Origin: Mycolicibacterium sp. lyk4-40-TYG-92
GTDB lineage: Bacteria > Actinomycetota > Actinomycetes > Mycobacteriales > Mycobacteriaceae
Reading direction: 5' to 3'
DNA: 64,000 nt
Assembly: GCF_030209435.1 (NCBI RefSeq)
Contig: NZ_JARVRX010000017.1
Coordinates: forward strand, 1 to 64,000
A program made the translations under genes and the position numbers. Positions 19,059-28,151 of this stretch are shown one piece after another; positions within the stretch are counted from its first letter, which is position 1; the number at the start of each line of letters is the position of its first letter. The notes under the pieces are model-generated. The model was not told where the DNA came from, did not search any database, and saw nothing but the letters and a program-made list of their open reading frames with translations.

Positions 19059-19086
19059 GCCCCCGAAATCGGCTGATTTCGGGGGC
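19059..19086. terminator. Bidirectional terminator between tetR and rho
   Basis: A perfect 12-base stem (GCCCCCGAAATC at 19059-19070 with GATTTCGGGGGC at 19075-19086) and a four-base loop lie between the convergent TetR and rho genes. It is followed by GTTTGCG on the plus strand and by TTTTGCG on the minus strand, so it can stop transcription from both sides. Confidence 0.85.
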
Positions 19087-19103
19087 GTTTGCGTGGGCTG
19101 GGC

Positions 19104-21083
19104 CTAGTCGGCGTCCATGTTGCCCGGGGCCGTCTTCGAGACCTGAACCAGGAACTCGTAGTTGGTCTTGGTCTTGCGCAGCTGGCTCATCAGCAGGTCG
19201 ATGGCCTGGTGCGGGTCCAGACCCGACAGCACCCGACGCAGCTTGTGCACGACCGCGAACTCGTCCGGGCTGAGCAGCAGCTCGTCCTTGCGGGTACCGG
19301 ACGGGTTGACGTCGACGGCCGGGAACACGCGCCGCTCGGCGATCTTGCGGTCGAGCTTGAGCTCGGCGTTACCCGTGCCCTTGAACTCCTCGAAGATGAC
19401 GGTGTCACCGGTGGAGCCGGTCTCGACCATCGCCGTCGCGATGATGGTCAGCGAGCCGCCGTTCTCGATGTTGCGCGCCGCGCCGAGGAAGCGCTTCGGC
19501 GGGTACAGCGCGGTGGAGTCGACACCACCGGACAGGATGCGGCCCGACGCCGGCGACGCGTTGTTGTACGCGCGGCCCAGACGGGTGATCGAGTCCAGCA
19601 GCACCACGACGTCCTTGCCCTGCTCGACCAGGCGCTTGGCCCGCTCGATGGCCAGTTCGGCGGCCTGGGTGTGGTCTGACGGCGGCCGGTCGAAGGTCGA
19701 GGCGATGACCTCGCCCTTCACCGAGCGCTGCATGTCGGTGACCTCTTCCGGGCGCTCGTCGACGAGCACCACCATCAGGTGGCATTCCGGGTTGTTCCTG
19801 GTGATCGCGTTGGCGATGTCCTGCATGATCGTCGTCTTACCGGCCTTCGGCGGGGACACGATCAGCGCACGCTGGCCCTTACCGATCGGCATGATCAGGT
19901 CGATCACACGCGTGGTCAGCCGCTCGGGAGTGGTCTCCAGGCGCAGCCGCTGGTTCGGGTAGAGAGGCGTGAGCTTCTGGAAGTCCGCCCGGTTCTTGGC
20001 GTTCTCCACGGGGCCGCCGTTGACGCTGTCCAGACGCACGAGCGGGTTGAACTTCTGGCGCGGGTTGTTTCCACTCTGCGCGCCACCTTCGCCCTCGCGC
20101 GGGACCCGCACGGCGCCGGTCACCGCGTCACCGCGACGCAGGCCGTTCTTGCGGACCATGTTCATCGAGACGTAGACGTCGTTCGGTCCGGCCAGGTAGC
20201 CCGAGGTGCGGACGAACGCGTAGTTGTCCAGCACGTCCAGGATGCCGGCGACCGGCTGCAGGACGTCGTCCTCGCGCAGTTCGGTCTCGGCGTTCCCGCC
20301 CTGGTTGTCGCCACGCTCGCCACGACGACGACGATCGCGGTCGCGGAACCGACGGCCACGACGGCCCTGGCGGCTGTCGTCGTCATCGTCGTTGTTGTTG
20401 CCCTGGTTATCGCCGCGGTTGCCGCCCTGGTTGCGGTTGCCGCCCTGGTTGTCGCCACCGCGGTCGCGGTTGCCACCCTGGTCGCGGTTGCCACCCTGGT
20501 CGCGGTTGCCGCCCTGGCTACCTTCGGCCTTGTTGCCGCCCTGGTTGCTGTTGTCGGCGTTCCGCTCGCGGTTCCGCTCCTCGCGGGGCGCGTCGGCGTT
20601 GTCGGCGTTCTCGCTCTTGTCCGCCTTTTCGGCGGGCTTGTCGCCGGATTCACCTTCGGCGGCCGAGCCGGCGCGACGCGACGCGCCACGGCGCTCGCGG
20701 CGCGGGGCTTGCTCGGCGGCAGCGCCCTCGGCAGCGGCGGCTTCGCCGGCGCCGTTCGCGGCCGGGGCCTGGGCTTCCTTGGCCTCGGTGGGGGCGTCGG
20801 TGCCGTTGACGGCCTCCGCGGTCTTGGTCTCGTTCTTGGCTTCAGCCTTGGCGGCCTTGACCTCGGTCTTGGCGCCGTTGGACTCGCCACGGTGTTCCCG
20901 AATGGCGGCGATCAGTTCGCTCTTGCGCATGCCGGAGGTGCCCTTGACGCCAACCTCGGCGGCGAGCGCACGCAGGTCGGGGAGCAGAAGACTGGTCAGC
21001 GATCCGGAGCGTCCGGCCGCCGGCGCTTCAGTTGCCGGGGCATCAGTGTTGCCATCGGCGGTGAAGAGGTCCGTATCAGTCAC
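19104..21083 (-). CDS. rho: Transcription termination factor Rho
   Basis: Rho is the RNA-dependent ATPase that terminates transcription. The product from the GTG at 21083 (VTDTDLFTADG) is 659 residues; GAAAGGAAATCC just upstream supplies the ribosome binding site. The order is an N-terminal Rho-N helix (LRALAAEVGVKGTSGMRKSE), a long acidic then Asn/Gly/Arg-rich insert of about 220 residues, the RNA-binding cold-shock-like domain (PVAGILDVLDNYAFVRT), and the ATPase with Walker A PPKAGKTT. The insert has repeated NRDQGG units and Arg-rich clusters; such inserts in actinobacterial Rho bind RNA and loosen the sequence requirement for termination. It follows thrB in the threonine cluster but has its own promoter. 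Confidence 0.97.
   Translation of the reverse strand: MTDTDLFTADGNTDAPATEAPAAGRSGSLTSLLLPDLRALAAEVGVKGTSGMRKSELIAAIREHRGESNGAKTEVKAAKAEAKNETKTAEAVNGTDAPTEAKEAQAPAANGAGEAAAAEGAAAEQAPRRERRGASRRAGSAAEGESGDKPAEKADKSENADNADAPREERNRERNADNSNQGGNKAEGSQGGNRDQGGNRDQGGNRDRGGDNQGGNRNQGGNRGDNQGNNNDDDDDSRQGRRGRRFRDRDRRRRGERGDNQGGNAETELREDDVLQPVAGILDVLDNYAFVRTSGYLAGPNDVYVSMNMVRKNGLRRGDAVTGAVRVPREGEGGAQSGNNPRQKFNPLVRLDSVNGGPVENAKNRADFQKLTPLYPNQRLRLETTPERLTTRVIDLIMPIGKGQRALIVSPPKAGKTTIMQDIANAITRNNPECHLMVVLVDERPEEVTDMQRSVKGEVIASTFDRPPSDHTQAAELAIERAKRLVEQGKDVVVLLDSITRLGRAYNNASPASGRILSGGVDSTALYPPKRFLGAARNIENGGSLTIIATAMVETGSTGDTVIFEEFKGTGNAELKLDRKIAERRVFPAVDVNPSGTRKDELLLSPDEFAVVHKLRRVLSGLDPHQAIDLLMSQLRKTKTNYEFLVQVSKTAPGNMDAD
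20398..20550 (-). repeat. Degenerate tandem repeat coding the Rho insert
   Basis: The DNA here is built from related 15-18-base units of the type GTCGCGGTTGCCACCCTG (plus strand), nearly identical at 20463-20516. They encode the NRDQGG/NRNQGG repeats of the Rho insert on the minus strand. The near-identity of neighbouring units suggests recent slippage, so the number of repeats may vary between strains. Confidence 0.75.
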
Positions 21084-21318
21084 GGATTTCCTTTCTGTGC
21101 CCTCGCGCAGCTGATCAGGCGAGGGTTTGGTTCGCAGTCGGACGGCTTCCCCGAACCGCATTCGTCAAATGCCGGGTCGGCTGAGGCACTGCATCAGCCA
21201 AGCACCAGGATTTGCCGCCATGCGGCGAACCATCAGTCCACGAGTTGAACATCAAAGAGAAGAGTGGTCGTCCTACCGTAGGCGCAGGTACTAGAGCCTG
21301 CGATTGCTGGACGCTGCG

Positions 21319-21347
21319 AGAATATCTCTCATCCGACAATGAAGCAA
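21319..21347 (-). promoter_or_regulatory. rho: rho promoter and long 5' leader
   Basis: On the minus strand TTGCTT (21342-21347), a 17-base spacer and TATTCT (21319-21324) make a good promoter just after the thrB stop. Transcription from near 21312 would leave an untranslated leader of about 230 bases before the rho GTG at 21083. Long leaders upstream of rho are used for autoregulation in other bacteria. I see no tidy single hairpin in it. Confidence 0.6.
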
Positions 21348-21374
21348 GAATTGCCACTCGGCGCGTGTTTTCCG

Positions 21375-22304
21375 TTAGACGCCGGCACCGACGGTCCAGC
21401 GAACCCCGTGGCCCACCGCCATCTTCTCGACGGCGAAACCGTTGGCCGCGCCGAATTCGAGGACTTCGGCCGGCAGTTCGGGTTCGGTACTGAATGCGAT
21501 AACCGCAGGTCCAGCACCGGAAAGCACTGCTGCCACGCCAGAACGCCGCAGCATCGCCAGATATTCCGCGGAAGCCGGCATCGCCGCCGCGCGCTGCGGC
21601 TGGTGCATCACGTCTTCGGTGGCGGCCATCAGCAAATCCGGGCGCTGGGTCAGCGCCACCACCAGGAGGGCGGCACGGCTGACGTTGAACGTCGCGTCCT
21701 TGTGAGGGATCACCTCCGGCAGCACTGCGCGGGTCTCCGCGGTCGATGACCGGACCTGCGGGATCGCCGGGAACAGGTGGATGTCCGGATGCAGCGTCAG
21801 CGGCGCTGCCGCGTACACCGGGCCGGGCTCCGTGTAAGACACCACCGCGCCACCCAGCACGGCGGCCGACGCGTTGTCCGGATGCCCCTCGAACTCCGAC
21901 GACAGCTGGACCAGCTGCTCGAGTGTCAGCGGCTGCGAACCCGATTGGGCGATAAGGCCATTGGCGACGGCCAGACCGCCGACCACCGCGGCGGCCGACG
22001 AGCCGAGGCCCCGCGAATGCGGAATGACATTGCGGCATTTGATGTTCAGACCGGACACCGAAACGCCACCGGCGGCCAGACCGCGCCGGATGGCCCGCAC
22101 GACCAGATGGGACTCGTCGTCCGGAACCTGCCCGGCCCCCTCTCCCGTCACCTCGATGGTGAGGCCGGAATCGGTTGTCTCAGCCTGAATTTCGTCGTAC
22201 AGGCTCAGCGCCAGGCCCAGGCTGTCGAAGCCGGGGCCGAGATTGGCGCTCGAGGCGGGGACGACGGCGGTGGCGAGCAGGCCGGCGGGCAGGTTTTCGG
22301 TCAC
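21375..22304 (-). CDS. thrB: Homoserine kinase
   Basis: ThrB phosphorylates homoserine in threonine synthesis. The 309-residue GHMP kinase starts at the GTG at 22304 (VTENLPAGLLA), five bases after the thrC stop region. Motifs: VPASSANLGPGFDSLGLAL near residue 15 and the ATP-binding IPHSRGLGSSAAAVVGG near residue 88. The C-terminal GHMP motif reads VAAVLSGAGPAVIAF. It is the third gene of the hom-thrC-thrB operon. Confidence 0.96.
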   Translation of the reverse strand: MTENLPAGLLATAVVPASSANLGPGFDSLGLALSLYDEIQAETTDSGLTIEVTGEGAGQVPDDESHLVVRAIRRGLAAGGVSVSGLNIKCRNVIPHSRGLGSSAAAVVGGLAVANGLIAQSGSQPLTLEQLVQLSSEFEGHPDNASAAVLGGAVVSYTEPGPVYAAAPLTLHPDIHLFPAIPQVRSSTAETRAVLPEVIPHKDATFNVSRAALLVVALTQRPDLLMAATEDVMHQPQRAAAMPASAEYLAMLRRSGVAAVLSGAGPAVIAFSTEPELPAEVLEFGAANGFAVEKMAVGHGVRWTVGAGV

Positions 22305-22309
22305 TGGCG

Positions 22310-23407
22310 TCAGACCAGTCCGAGCTGTTCGACCACGGCGGTCGGGTCGACGGGGATGGCCTTGACCTCGGGCATGCCCTTGAGGGCGTTGTCGGGGTCC
22401 TTGAGGCCGTTGCCGGTGACGGTGCACACCACGGTCGAGCCGGGCTTGACCCAGCCGTCCTCGATGGACTTGAGCAGACCGGCGATGCTGGCGGCCGACG
22501 CCGGCTCGACGAACACGCCTTCAGCCTTGGCGACCAGGTGGTACGCGGCCAGGATCTCTTCGTCGGTGGCGGCGAGGAAGCGGCCGTCCGACTGTTCCTT
22601 GGCCGCGACGGCGCCGTCCCACGAAGCCGGAGAACCGATTCGGATCGCGGTCGCGATGGTCTCGGGGTTCTTGACGGGCTCGCCGAGCACCAGCGGCGCC
22701 GCGCCGGCAGCCTGCGTGCCGAGCATGCGAGGCAGCCGGTCGGAGACGCCGTCCCGGTGGTATTCGCTGTACCCGCGCCAGTAGGCAGTGATGTTGCCGG
22801 CGTTGCCGACGGGCAGCGAGTGCACGTCAGGGGCGGTGCCGAGGGCGTCGACGATCTCGAACGCCGCCGTCTTCTGGCCCTCGATGCGGACCGGGTTGAC
22901 GGAGTTGACCAGCGCGATGGTCGGGTAGTCGGCGGTCAGCTTGCGGGCCAGCTCCAGACAGTCGTCGAAGTTGCCGTCGACCTGAATGATCTTGGCGCCG
23001 TGCATGACTGCCTGTGCCAGCTTGCCCATGGCGATCTTGCCCTGCGGGATGAGCACCGCGCAGGTGATGCCGGCGCGCGCCGCGTAGGCCGCCGCCGACG
23101 CCGAGGTGTTGCCGGTGGACGCGCACAGCACGGCCTTCTGGCCGCGGGCCACGGCGTCGCTGACGGCCATGGTCATGCCACGGTCCTTGAACGAACCGGT
23201 CGGGTTGAGTCCCTCGACCTTCAAATGCACTGTGCAGCCGGTCTGTTCACTCAGCCGCTTGGCGTGGATGAGCGGGGTGCCACCCTCCAGCAGGGTCACC
23301 GGCGTCCAATTCTCGGTGCCGGGCAGACGATCCCGGTAGGCCTCGATCAGGCCGGGCCACGGCTTGTGCACTGGACTCTTCCCCGTCGCTTCGCTCGCCC
23401 CAGTCAT
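22310..23407 (-). CDS. thrC: Threonine synthase
   Basis: ThrC converts phosphohomoserine to threonine with PLP. The Lys that binds PLP lies in GLNPTGSFKDRGM, and the phosphate-binding loop is PVGNAGNITAYW. The ATG at 23407 shares one base with the hom stop (TAATG), which supports this start by translational coupling. The first twelve residues, MTGASEATGKSP, are encoded by a short repeat also found before the sigma factor gene. Homology proper begins at the following VHKPWPGLIEAYRDRL, whose GTG at 23371 is an alternative start. Confidence 0.95.
   Translation of the reverse strand: MTGASEATGKSPVHKPWPGLIEAYRDRLPGTENWTPVTLLEGGTPLIHAKRLSEQTGCTVHLKVEGLNPTGSFKDRGMTMAVSDAVARGQKAVLCASTGNTSASAAAYAARAGITCAVLIPQGKIAMGKLAQAVMHGAKIIQVDGNFDDCLELARKLTADYPTIALVNSVNPVRIEGQKTAAFEIVDALGTAPDVHSLPVGNAGNITAYWRGYSEYHRDGVSDRLPRMLGTQAAGAAPLVLGEPVKNPETIATAIRIGSPASWDGAVAAKEQSDGRFLAATDEEILAAYHLVAKAEGVFVEPASAASIAGLLKSIEDGWVKPGSTVVCTVTGNGLKDPDNALKGMPEVKAIPVDPTAVVEQLGLV
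23371..23400 (-). repeat. Short repeat, copy B, at the thrC 5' end
   Basis: This 30-base stretch is nearly identical to 16280-16308. On the minus strand it reads GGGCGAGCGAAGCGACGGGG then AAGAGTCCAG. It forms codons 3-12 of thrC, and the GTG that would start the conserved part of ThrC begins at its end. It has no inverted-repeat structure beyond a weak GCGAAGC. Confidence 0.8.
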
Positions 23408-24726
23408 TACTTACTCGTTCCTTCCATACGCAGCACGCTGTTGATGCTCTGCACTGCTTCGTGATCGGCAAGGGCCGCAACGGTTTCCGACAGAGCTTCG
23501 TCGGTGGCCCGGTGGGTGACGACGACGATGCGGGCGCCGCTGCGCTGCCCGGACTCGTCCTCCATACCCTCCTGGCGGACCTCGGCGATACTCACCTTGC
23601 GTTTGGCGAATTCGGCTGCGACAGAAGACAGCACACCCGGGATGTCCGCGACGTTCATGCTGACGTAGTAGCGGGTCTCGATCGCACCGATAGGCGCGAT
23701 GGGCAGCTTGGCGTACTTGGATTCGCGCGGACCACGGCCACCCTGAACGCGGTTGCGCGCGGCCATGACGACGTCACCCATGACGGCCGACGCGGTCGGT
23801 GCCCCACCGGCGCCGCGGCCGTAGAACATCAGCTCACCGGCGGCCTCTGCCTCCACGAAGACCGCGTTGAACGCGCCGCTGACCGAAGCGAGCGGGTGCT
23901 CGAGCGGCACCAGCGCCGGATAGACGCGGGCCGAAACCCGTTGCTTACCTTTGCCGGTGGTCAGGCGCTCGCAGATGGCGAGCAGCTTGATGGTGCAGCC
24001 CAGCGCCTTGGCGGACTCGAAGTCCGCGGCGCTGACCTTGGTCATGCCCTCGCGGTACACGTCGTCGGCGGTGACCCGGGTGTGGAACGCGATGGACGCC
24101 AGGATGGCGGCCTTGGCCGCGGCGTCATAGCCCTCGACATCGGCGGTCGGGTCGGCCTCGGCGTAACCCAGCACGCCGGCCTCGGCGAGCGCGTCGGCGT
24201 AATCGGCGCCGGTCTCGCTCATCGCCGACAGGATGTAGTTGGTGGTGCCGTTGACGATGCCCGCGACCCGCAGCACGACGTCACCCGCGAGCGACTGGGT
24301 CAGCGGGCGGATCACCGGGATCGCACCGGCGACGGCAGCCTCGAAATACAGGTCCACGCGCGCCTTTTCGGCCGCCTGGGCGAGTTCACCGGTGGACTGC
24401 GCCATCAGCGCCTTGTTGGCGGTGACCACCGACTTGCCCTGCTCCAGCGCCGCCATGATGGCCTTGCGGGCCGGCTCGACGGGACCCATGAGCTCGATGA
24501 CGATGTCGACGTCGTCGCGCGAAACCAGCGCCTCGATGTCGTCGGTCAGCATGTCGACCGGCACACCGCGGCCCTTGGCGACCTTGCGGACGCCGACGCC
24601 GCGCAGCTCCAGGGGCGCACCGATGCGAGCAGCCAGGTCGTCGGCGCTGTCGTTGATGATCCGGACCACCTCGGTCCCGACGTTCCCGAGTCCGAGAACT
24701 GCTACGCCGATTGGCTTTTCACTCAT
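23407..24726 (-). CDS. hom: Homoserine dehydrogenase
   Basis: The enzyme reduces aspartate semialdehyde to homoserine. The 439-residue protein has the NAD(P)-binding VAVLGLGNVGTEV at the N-terminus, the catalytic domain, and a C-terminal ACT domain (about residues 350-430, including DIPGVLSSVAAEFAKRKVSI) for feedback inhibition by threonine. The start overlaps the lysA stop by four bases (ATGA). It is the monofunctional form without an aspartokinase domain. Confidence 0.96.
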   Translation of the reverse strand: MSEKPIGVAVLGLGNVGTEVVRIINDSADDLAARIGAPLELRGVGVRKVAKGRGVPVDMLTDDIEALVSRDDVDIVIELMGPVEPARKAIMAALEQGKSVVTANKALMAQSTGELAQAAEKARVDLYFEAAVAGAIPVIRPLTQSLAGDVVLRVAGIVNGTTNYILSAMSETGADYADALAEAGVLGYAEADPTADVEGYDAAAKAAILASIAFHTRVTADDVYREGMTKVSAADFESAKALGCTIKLLAICERLTTGKGKQRVSARVYPALVPLEHPLASVSGAFNAVFVEAEAAGELMFYGRGAGGAPTASAVMGDVVMAARNRVQGGRGPRESKYAKLPIAPIGAIETRYYVSMNVADIPGVLSSVAAEFAKRKVSIAEVRQEGMEDESGQRSGARIVVVTHRATDEALSETVAALADHEAVQSINSVLRMEGTSK

Positions 24727-26120
24727 TGACCACTCACCTCCAGGCTCAACAGGTCTTCGACGGTCTCCCGGCGCAAGATCAGACGGGCGTTGCCGTCCTT
24801 CACCGCGACGACGGCGGGCCGGGTCAGCAGGTTGTACCGGCTGGACATCGAATAGCAGTAGGCGCCGGTGGCGGCGACCGCCAACAGATCACCGGGCACC
24901 AAATCCTCGGACACCCAGGTGTCGCGGACGATGATGTCGCCGGTCTCGCAGTGCTTTCCGACGATGCGGGCCAGCGTCGCGGGGGCATCGCCGGCGCGCG
25001 ACACCAGCCGGGCGTCGTACTGGGCGTCGTACAGCGACGGCCGGATGTTGTCGCTCATGCCGCCGTCGACGCTGACGTAGCGCCGGTACTTGTCGGCCGA
25101 CACGGCAACGTCTTTCACGGTGCCGACCTCGTAGAGCGTGATGGTGCCGGGGCCGGCGATTGCGCGGCCGGGCTCCACGACCAGTTTGGGTGTCGGCAGG
25201 CCGACCGCTTCGGATTCGGCCTTCACGATGGCCTTGAGCTTGTCGGCGAGTTCCTTCATGGGTGGCGGATCGTCGCTCGGCAGGTACGAGATGCCCAGTC
25301 CCCCACCGAGATCCATGACCGACATCTGCGCGGTCTTCTCGACGCCGAATTCGGCGACGACGTCGCGCAGCAGGCCGATGACGCGGTGGGCCGCGATCTC
25401 GAACCCGGCGACGTCGAAGATCTGCGAGCCGACGTGACAGTGCAGGCCGACCAGCCGCAGGTTGTCGGTGGCGAACACCTTGCGCACCGCTTCCATCGCC
25501 GCGCCGCTGGCCAGCGAGAGACCGAACTTCTGGTCCTCGTGAGCGGTGGAGATGAACTCGTGGGTGTGTGCCTCGACGCCCGGGGTCACGCGGACCAGGA
25601 CGTCCTGCACCACACCAGCGGCACCGGCGATGGCCTCCAGGCGTTCGATCTCGATCTCGGAGTCCAGCACGATGTGCCCGACACCGGCCTTGACCGCGGC
25701 GGTGAGCTCCGGAACCGATTTGTTGTTGCCGTGCACCGTGATTCGTTCAGCGGGGAACTCGGCGTGCAGGGCCACGGCCAGCTCGCCGCCGGTGGCGACG
25801 TCGAGGCACAGACCCTCCTGCGCGACCCAGCGCGCAATCTCGGCGCACAGGAACGCTTTTCCGGCGTAGTGCACGTGCTCGCCGCCGCCGAAGGCGTCGG
25901 CGATCTCGCGACAGCGCGACCGGAAGTCGTCCTCATCGATGACGAACAACGGCGTGCCGAACTGCTCGGCCAGCGCACTGACCGTCACACCGGCGACGCT
26001 GACCTGACCGTCCGGGTTGCGAACGAGGTTGCGCGGCCAGACATTCGGCGCCAACAGGTTGACCTCGTCGGGCGTCCGCGGCTTCTCCGGCACCACGTTG
26101 CCGGTCGGCTGCCCGCTCAC
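24723..26120 (-). CDS. lysA: Diaminopimelate decarboxylase
   Basis: LysA decarboxylates meso-diaminopimelate to lysine, the last step of the pathway. The 465-residue product starts at the GTG at 26120, which overlaps the argS stop (GTGA). PLP is bound by the Lys of VHYAGKAFLC, and the GGGLGISY and HCHVGSQIFD segments form the fold type III barrel. The frame is open further upstream inside argS, but that part is not homologous. It lies between argS and hom, as in M. tuberculosis. Confidence 0.96.
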   Translation of the reverse strand: MSGQPTGNVVPEKPRTPDEVNLLAPNVWPRNLVRNPDGQVSVAGVTVSALAEQFGTPLFVIDEDDFRSRCREIADAFGGGEHVHYAGKAFLCAEIARWVAQEGLCLDVATGGELAVALHAEFPAERITVHGNNKSVPELTAAVKAGVGHIVLDSEIEIERLEAIAGAAGVVQDVLVRVTPGVEAHTHEFISTAHEDQKFGLSLASGAAMEAVRKVFATDNLRLVGLHCHVGSQIFDVAGFEIAAHRVIGLLRDVVAEFGVEKTAQMSVMDLGGGLGISYLPSDDPPPMKELADKLKAIVKAESEAVGLPTPKLVVEPGRAIAGPGTITLYEVGTVKDVAVSADKYRRYVSVDGGMSDNIRPSLYDAQYDARLVSRAGDAPATLARIVGKHCETGDIIVRDTWVSEDLVPGDLLAVAATGAYCYSMSSRYNLLTRPAVVAVKDGNARLILRRETVEDLLSLEVSGQ

Positions 26121-27769
26121 ATCCGCTCCGGAGCGCTGACGCCGAGGATGTGCAGGCCGTTGGCGATGACCTGGCGCGTGGCCGCGCACAGTGCGAGCCG
26201 GGCCCGGTGCAGGTCGTTGTGCTCTTCGTCGCCCATCGGGAGGACGCGGCAGGAGTCGTAGAACCGGTGGTAGTCACCGGCCAGGTCTTCCAGGTACCGG
26301 CACACGCGGTGCGGTTCACGAAGGGCCGCAGCGGTTTTGAGGACGCGCGGGAACTCTCCGATGGTGCGCATCAGGGTGGCTTCGCGGTCGTGGCTCAGCA
26401 GATCGAGGTGTCCGAGGTCCACCTGCAGGCCGAGGTCGGCGGCGTTACGCGCCAGGGCCGACAACCGGGCGTGCGCGTATTGCACGTAGTAGACCGGGTT
26501 TTCGTTGGACGCGCTGGCCCACAGCCCCAGGTCGATGTCGATGGGGCTGTTCACCGACGACCGGATCAGCACGTAGCGGGCCGCGTCGACGCCGATGGCG
26601 TCGACCAGGTCTTCCAGCGTGATCACCGTGCCGGCGCGCTTGCTCATGCGCATCGGCTGGCCGTCCTTGAGCAGGTTGACCATCTGGCCGATCAGCACCT
26701 CGACGGTGGCGGGGTCCTCACCGAGCGCGGCGGCGACGGCCTTCAGACGGCCGATGTAGCCGTGGTGGTCGGCACCGAGCATGTAGATGCACAGGTCGAA
26801 CCCGCGCTGGCGCTTGTCCAGGTAGTACGCGATGTCACCGGCGACGTACGCCGGGTTGCCGTCGCTCTTGATGACGACGCGGTCCTTGTCGTCACCGAAG
26901 TCGGTGGTGCGCAACCAGATTGCACCGTCCTGCTCGTAGATGGAGCCATTGTCGCGCAGCTTGTCGATGGCCTGCTGCACCCGGCCCGAGGTGTGCATCG
27001 AGTCTTCGTGGGTGTAGACGTCGAAGTCGGTGCCGAAGTCGTGCAGTGACTGCTTGATCTGGCCGAACATCAAATCCACGCCGAGCTCGCGGAAGACTTC
27101 CTGACACTCGTCGGCCGGCAGGCTCAGCGCGTCGGGCCGCTTGGCCACGACGTCGGCCGCGATGTCCTTGATGTAGTCGCCGCCGTAGCCGTCCTCCGGC
27201 GCGGGCTCGCCCTTGGCGGCCGCGACCAGCGAGCGGGCGAAACGGTCGATCTGGCCGCCGTGGTCGTTGAAGTAGTACTCGCGGACGACGGTGGCGTCCT
27301 GCGTGGCCAGCAGGCGGCCCAGCGCGTCACCGACGGCGGCCCAGCGGGTGCCGCCGATATGGATGGGCCCGGTCGGGTTCGCCGAGACGAACTCGAGGTT
27401 GATGTGGCGGCCCTTGAGCTCCTCGGACGTGCCGTAGCTGGCCCCGCCGCCCAGCACGTTGAGGACGACGACGCTCTGCGCGGACGCCTCGATGCGCAGA
27501 TTCACGAAGCCGGGACCGGCAATGCTGGCGTCAGCGATGCCGTCCGCGTTGATCAGCGCCTCGGCCAGCCATTCGCCCAGGTCACGCGGGTTCACGCCGA
27601 CCTTCTTGCCCAGCTGCAGCGCCAGGTTGGTGGCGTAATCGCCGTGTTCGGGGTTACGCGGACGCTCGATGGCCACTGTTTCGGGCAGCGCGGCGATGTC
27701 CAGGCCGTGTTCGACCAGGACCGCGGCGGCGGTGTTCTTCAGCAGTTCAGCCAGATCGGCGGGGGTCAC
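26117..27769 (-). CDS. argS: Arginyl-tRNA synthetase
   Basis: ArgRS charges tRNA-Arg. The 550-residue class I synthetase has the N-terminal tRNA-recognition domain, the HIGH-type motif GPIHIGGTRWAAVGD near residue 120 and the KMSKS-type PMRMSKRAGT. The C-terminal DALR anticodon-binding domain ends at the stop that overlaps lysA. A tRNA-Arg gene lies 146 bases upstream on the other strand. Confidence 0.97.
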   Translation of the reverse strand: MTPADLAELLKNTAAAVLVEHGLDIAALPETVAIERPRNPEHGDYATNLALQLGKKVGVNPRDLGEWLAEALINADGIADASIAGPGFVNLRIEASAQSVVVLNVLGGGASYGTSEELKGRHINLEFVSANPTGPIHIGGTRWAAVGDALGRLLATQDATVVREYYFNDHGGQIDRFARSLVAAAKGEPAPEDGYGGDYIKDIAADVVAKRPDALSLPADECQEVFRELGVDLMFGQIKQSLHDFGTDFDVYTHEDSMHTSGRVQQAIDKLRDNGSIYEQDGAIWLRTTDFGDDKDRVVIKSDGNPAYVAGDIAYYLDKRQRGFDLCIYMLGADHHGYIGRLKAVAAALGEDPATVEVLIGQMVNLLKDGQPMRMSKRAGTVITLEDLVDAIGVDAARYVLIRSSVNSPIDIDLGLWASASNENPVYYVQYAHARLSALARNAADLGLQVDLGHLDLLSHDREATLMRTIGEFPRVLKTAAALREPHRVCRYLEDLAGDYHRFYDSCRVLPMGDEEHNDLHRARLALCAATRQVIANGLHILGVSAPERM

Positions 27770-27915
27770 GGGGGTCCATCCTATGGGCTGAGCTGCTCAC
27801 GCTTGTCATCGGTCGTCTGCTGGTCGGTAGGCACACCGCACCGATTCGGGAGGCGGGCCACCGATGCGCTAGTCTGTGATCGCCCAACGGCGCCGCTGGC
27901 TCGCCAGCATCAAGC

Positions 27916-27988
27916 GCCCCCGTAGCTCAGGGGATAGAGCGTCTGCCTCCGGAGCAGAAGGCCGCAGGTTCGAATCCTGCCGGGGGCA
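27916..27988 (+). tRNA. tRNA-Arg(CCG)
   Basis: The 73-base gene folds into a standard cloverleaf. The acceptor stem GCCCCCG (27916-27922) pairs with CGGGGGC (27981-27987), with discriminator A at 27988. The anticodon stem-loop is TCTGC-CTCCGGA-GCAGA, giving anticodon CCG for the CGG codon. The T arm contains GGTTCGAATCC. The CCA end is not encoded exactly; the genome continues CCC. It stands divergent from argS. Confidence 0.97.
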
Positions 27989-28004
27989 CCCAATCAAACT
28001 TTCA

Positions 28005-28020
28005 CGTACGGTTCCGTACG
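28005..28020. repeat. Inverted repeat after tRNA-Arg
   Basis: CGTACGG and CCGTACG separated by two bases form a 16-base palindrome 17 bases beyond the tRNA. It could be a hairpin ending tRNA transcription, although no T-run follows, or a protein-binding site. The rest of the interval to 28151 shows nothing else clear. Confidence 0.45.
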
Positions 28021-28151
28021 CCGCGCCGCCCCAAGAAGCCCTGAGCCGTCCGGCGCGGTCTGTACTCACCGACGACGGACCGGATCATGAACCGACGAAC
28101 CGCAGCCCTGGCCACCGCGCGTTGGCGACCTGCGGCATGGCGCCGGCAGGC

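Noticed and set aside
20398..20550. CRISPR-like array of short repeats
   Set aside because: The units are contiguous without spacers, are in frame and encode part of Rho.
19779..21248. 489-codon open frame opposite rho with Val/Ala-rich repeats
   Set aside because: It mirrors the NRDQGG repeats of the Rho insert on the other strand and has no homology I recognise.
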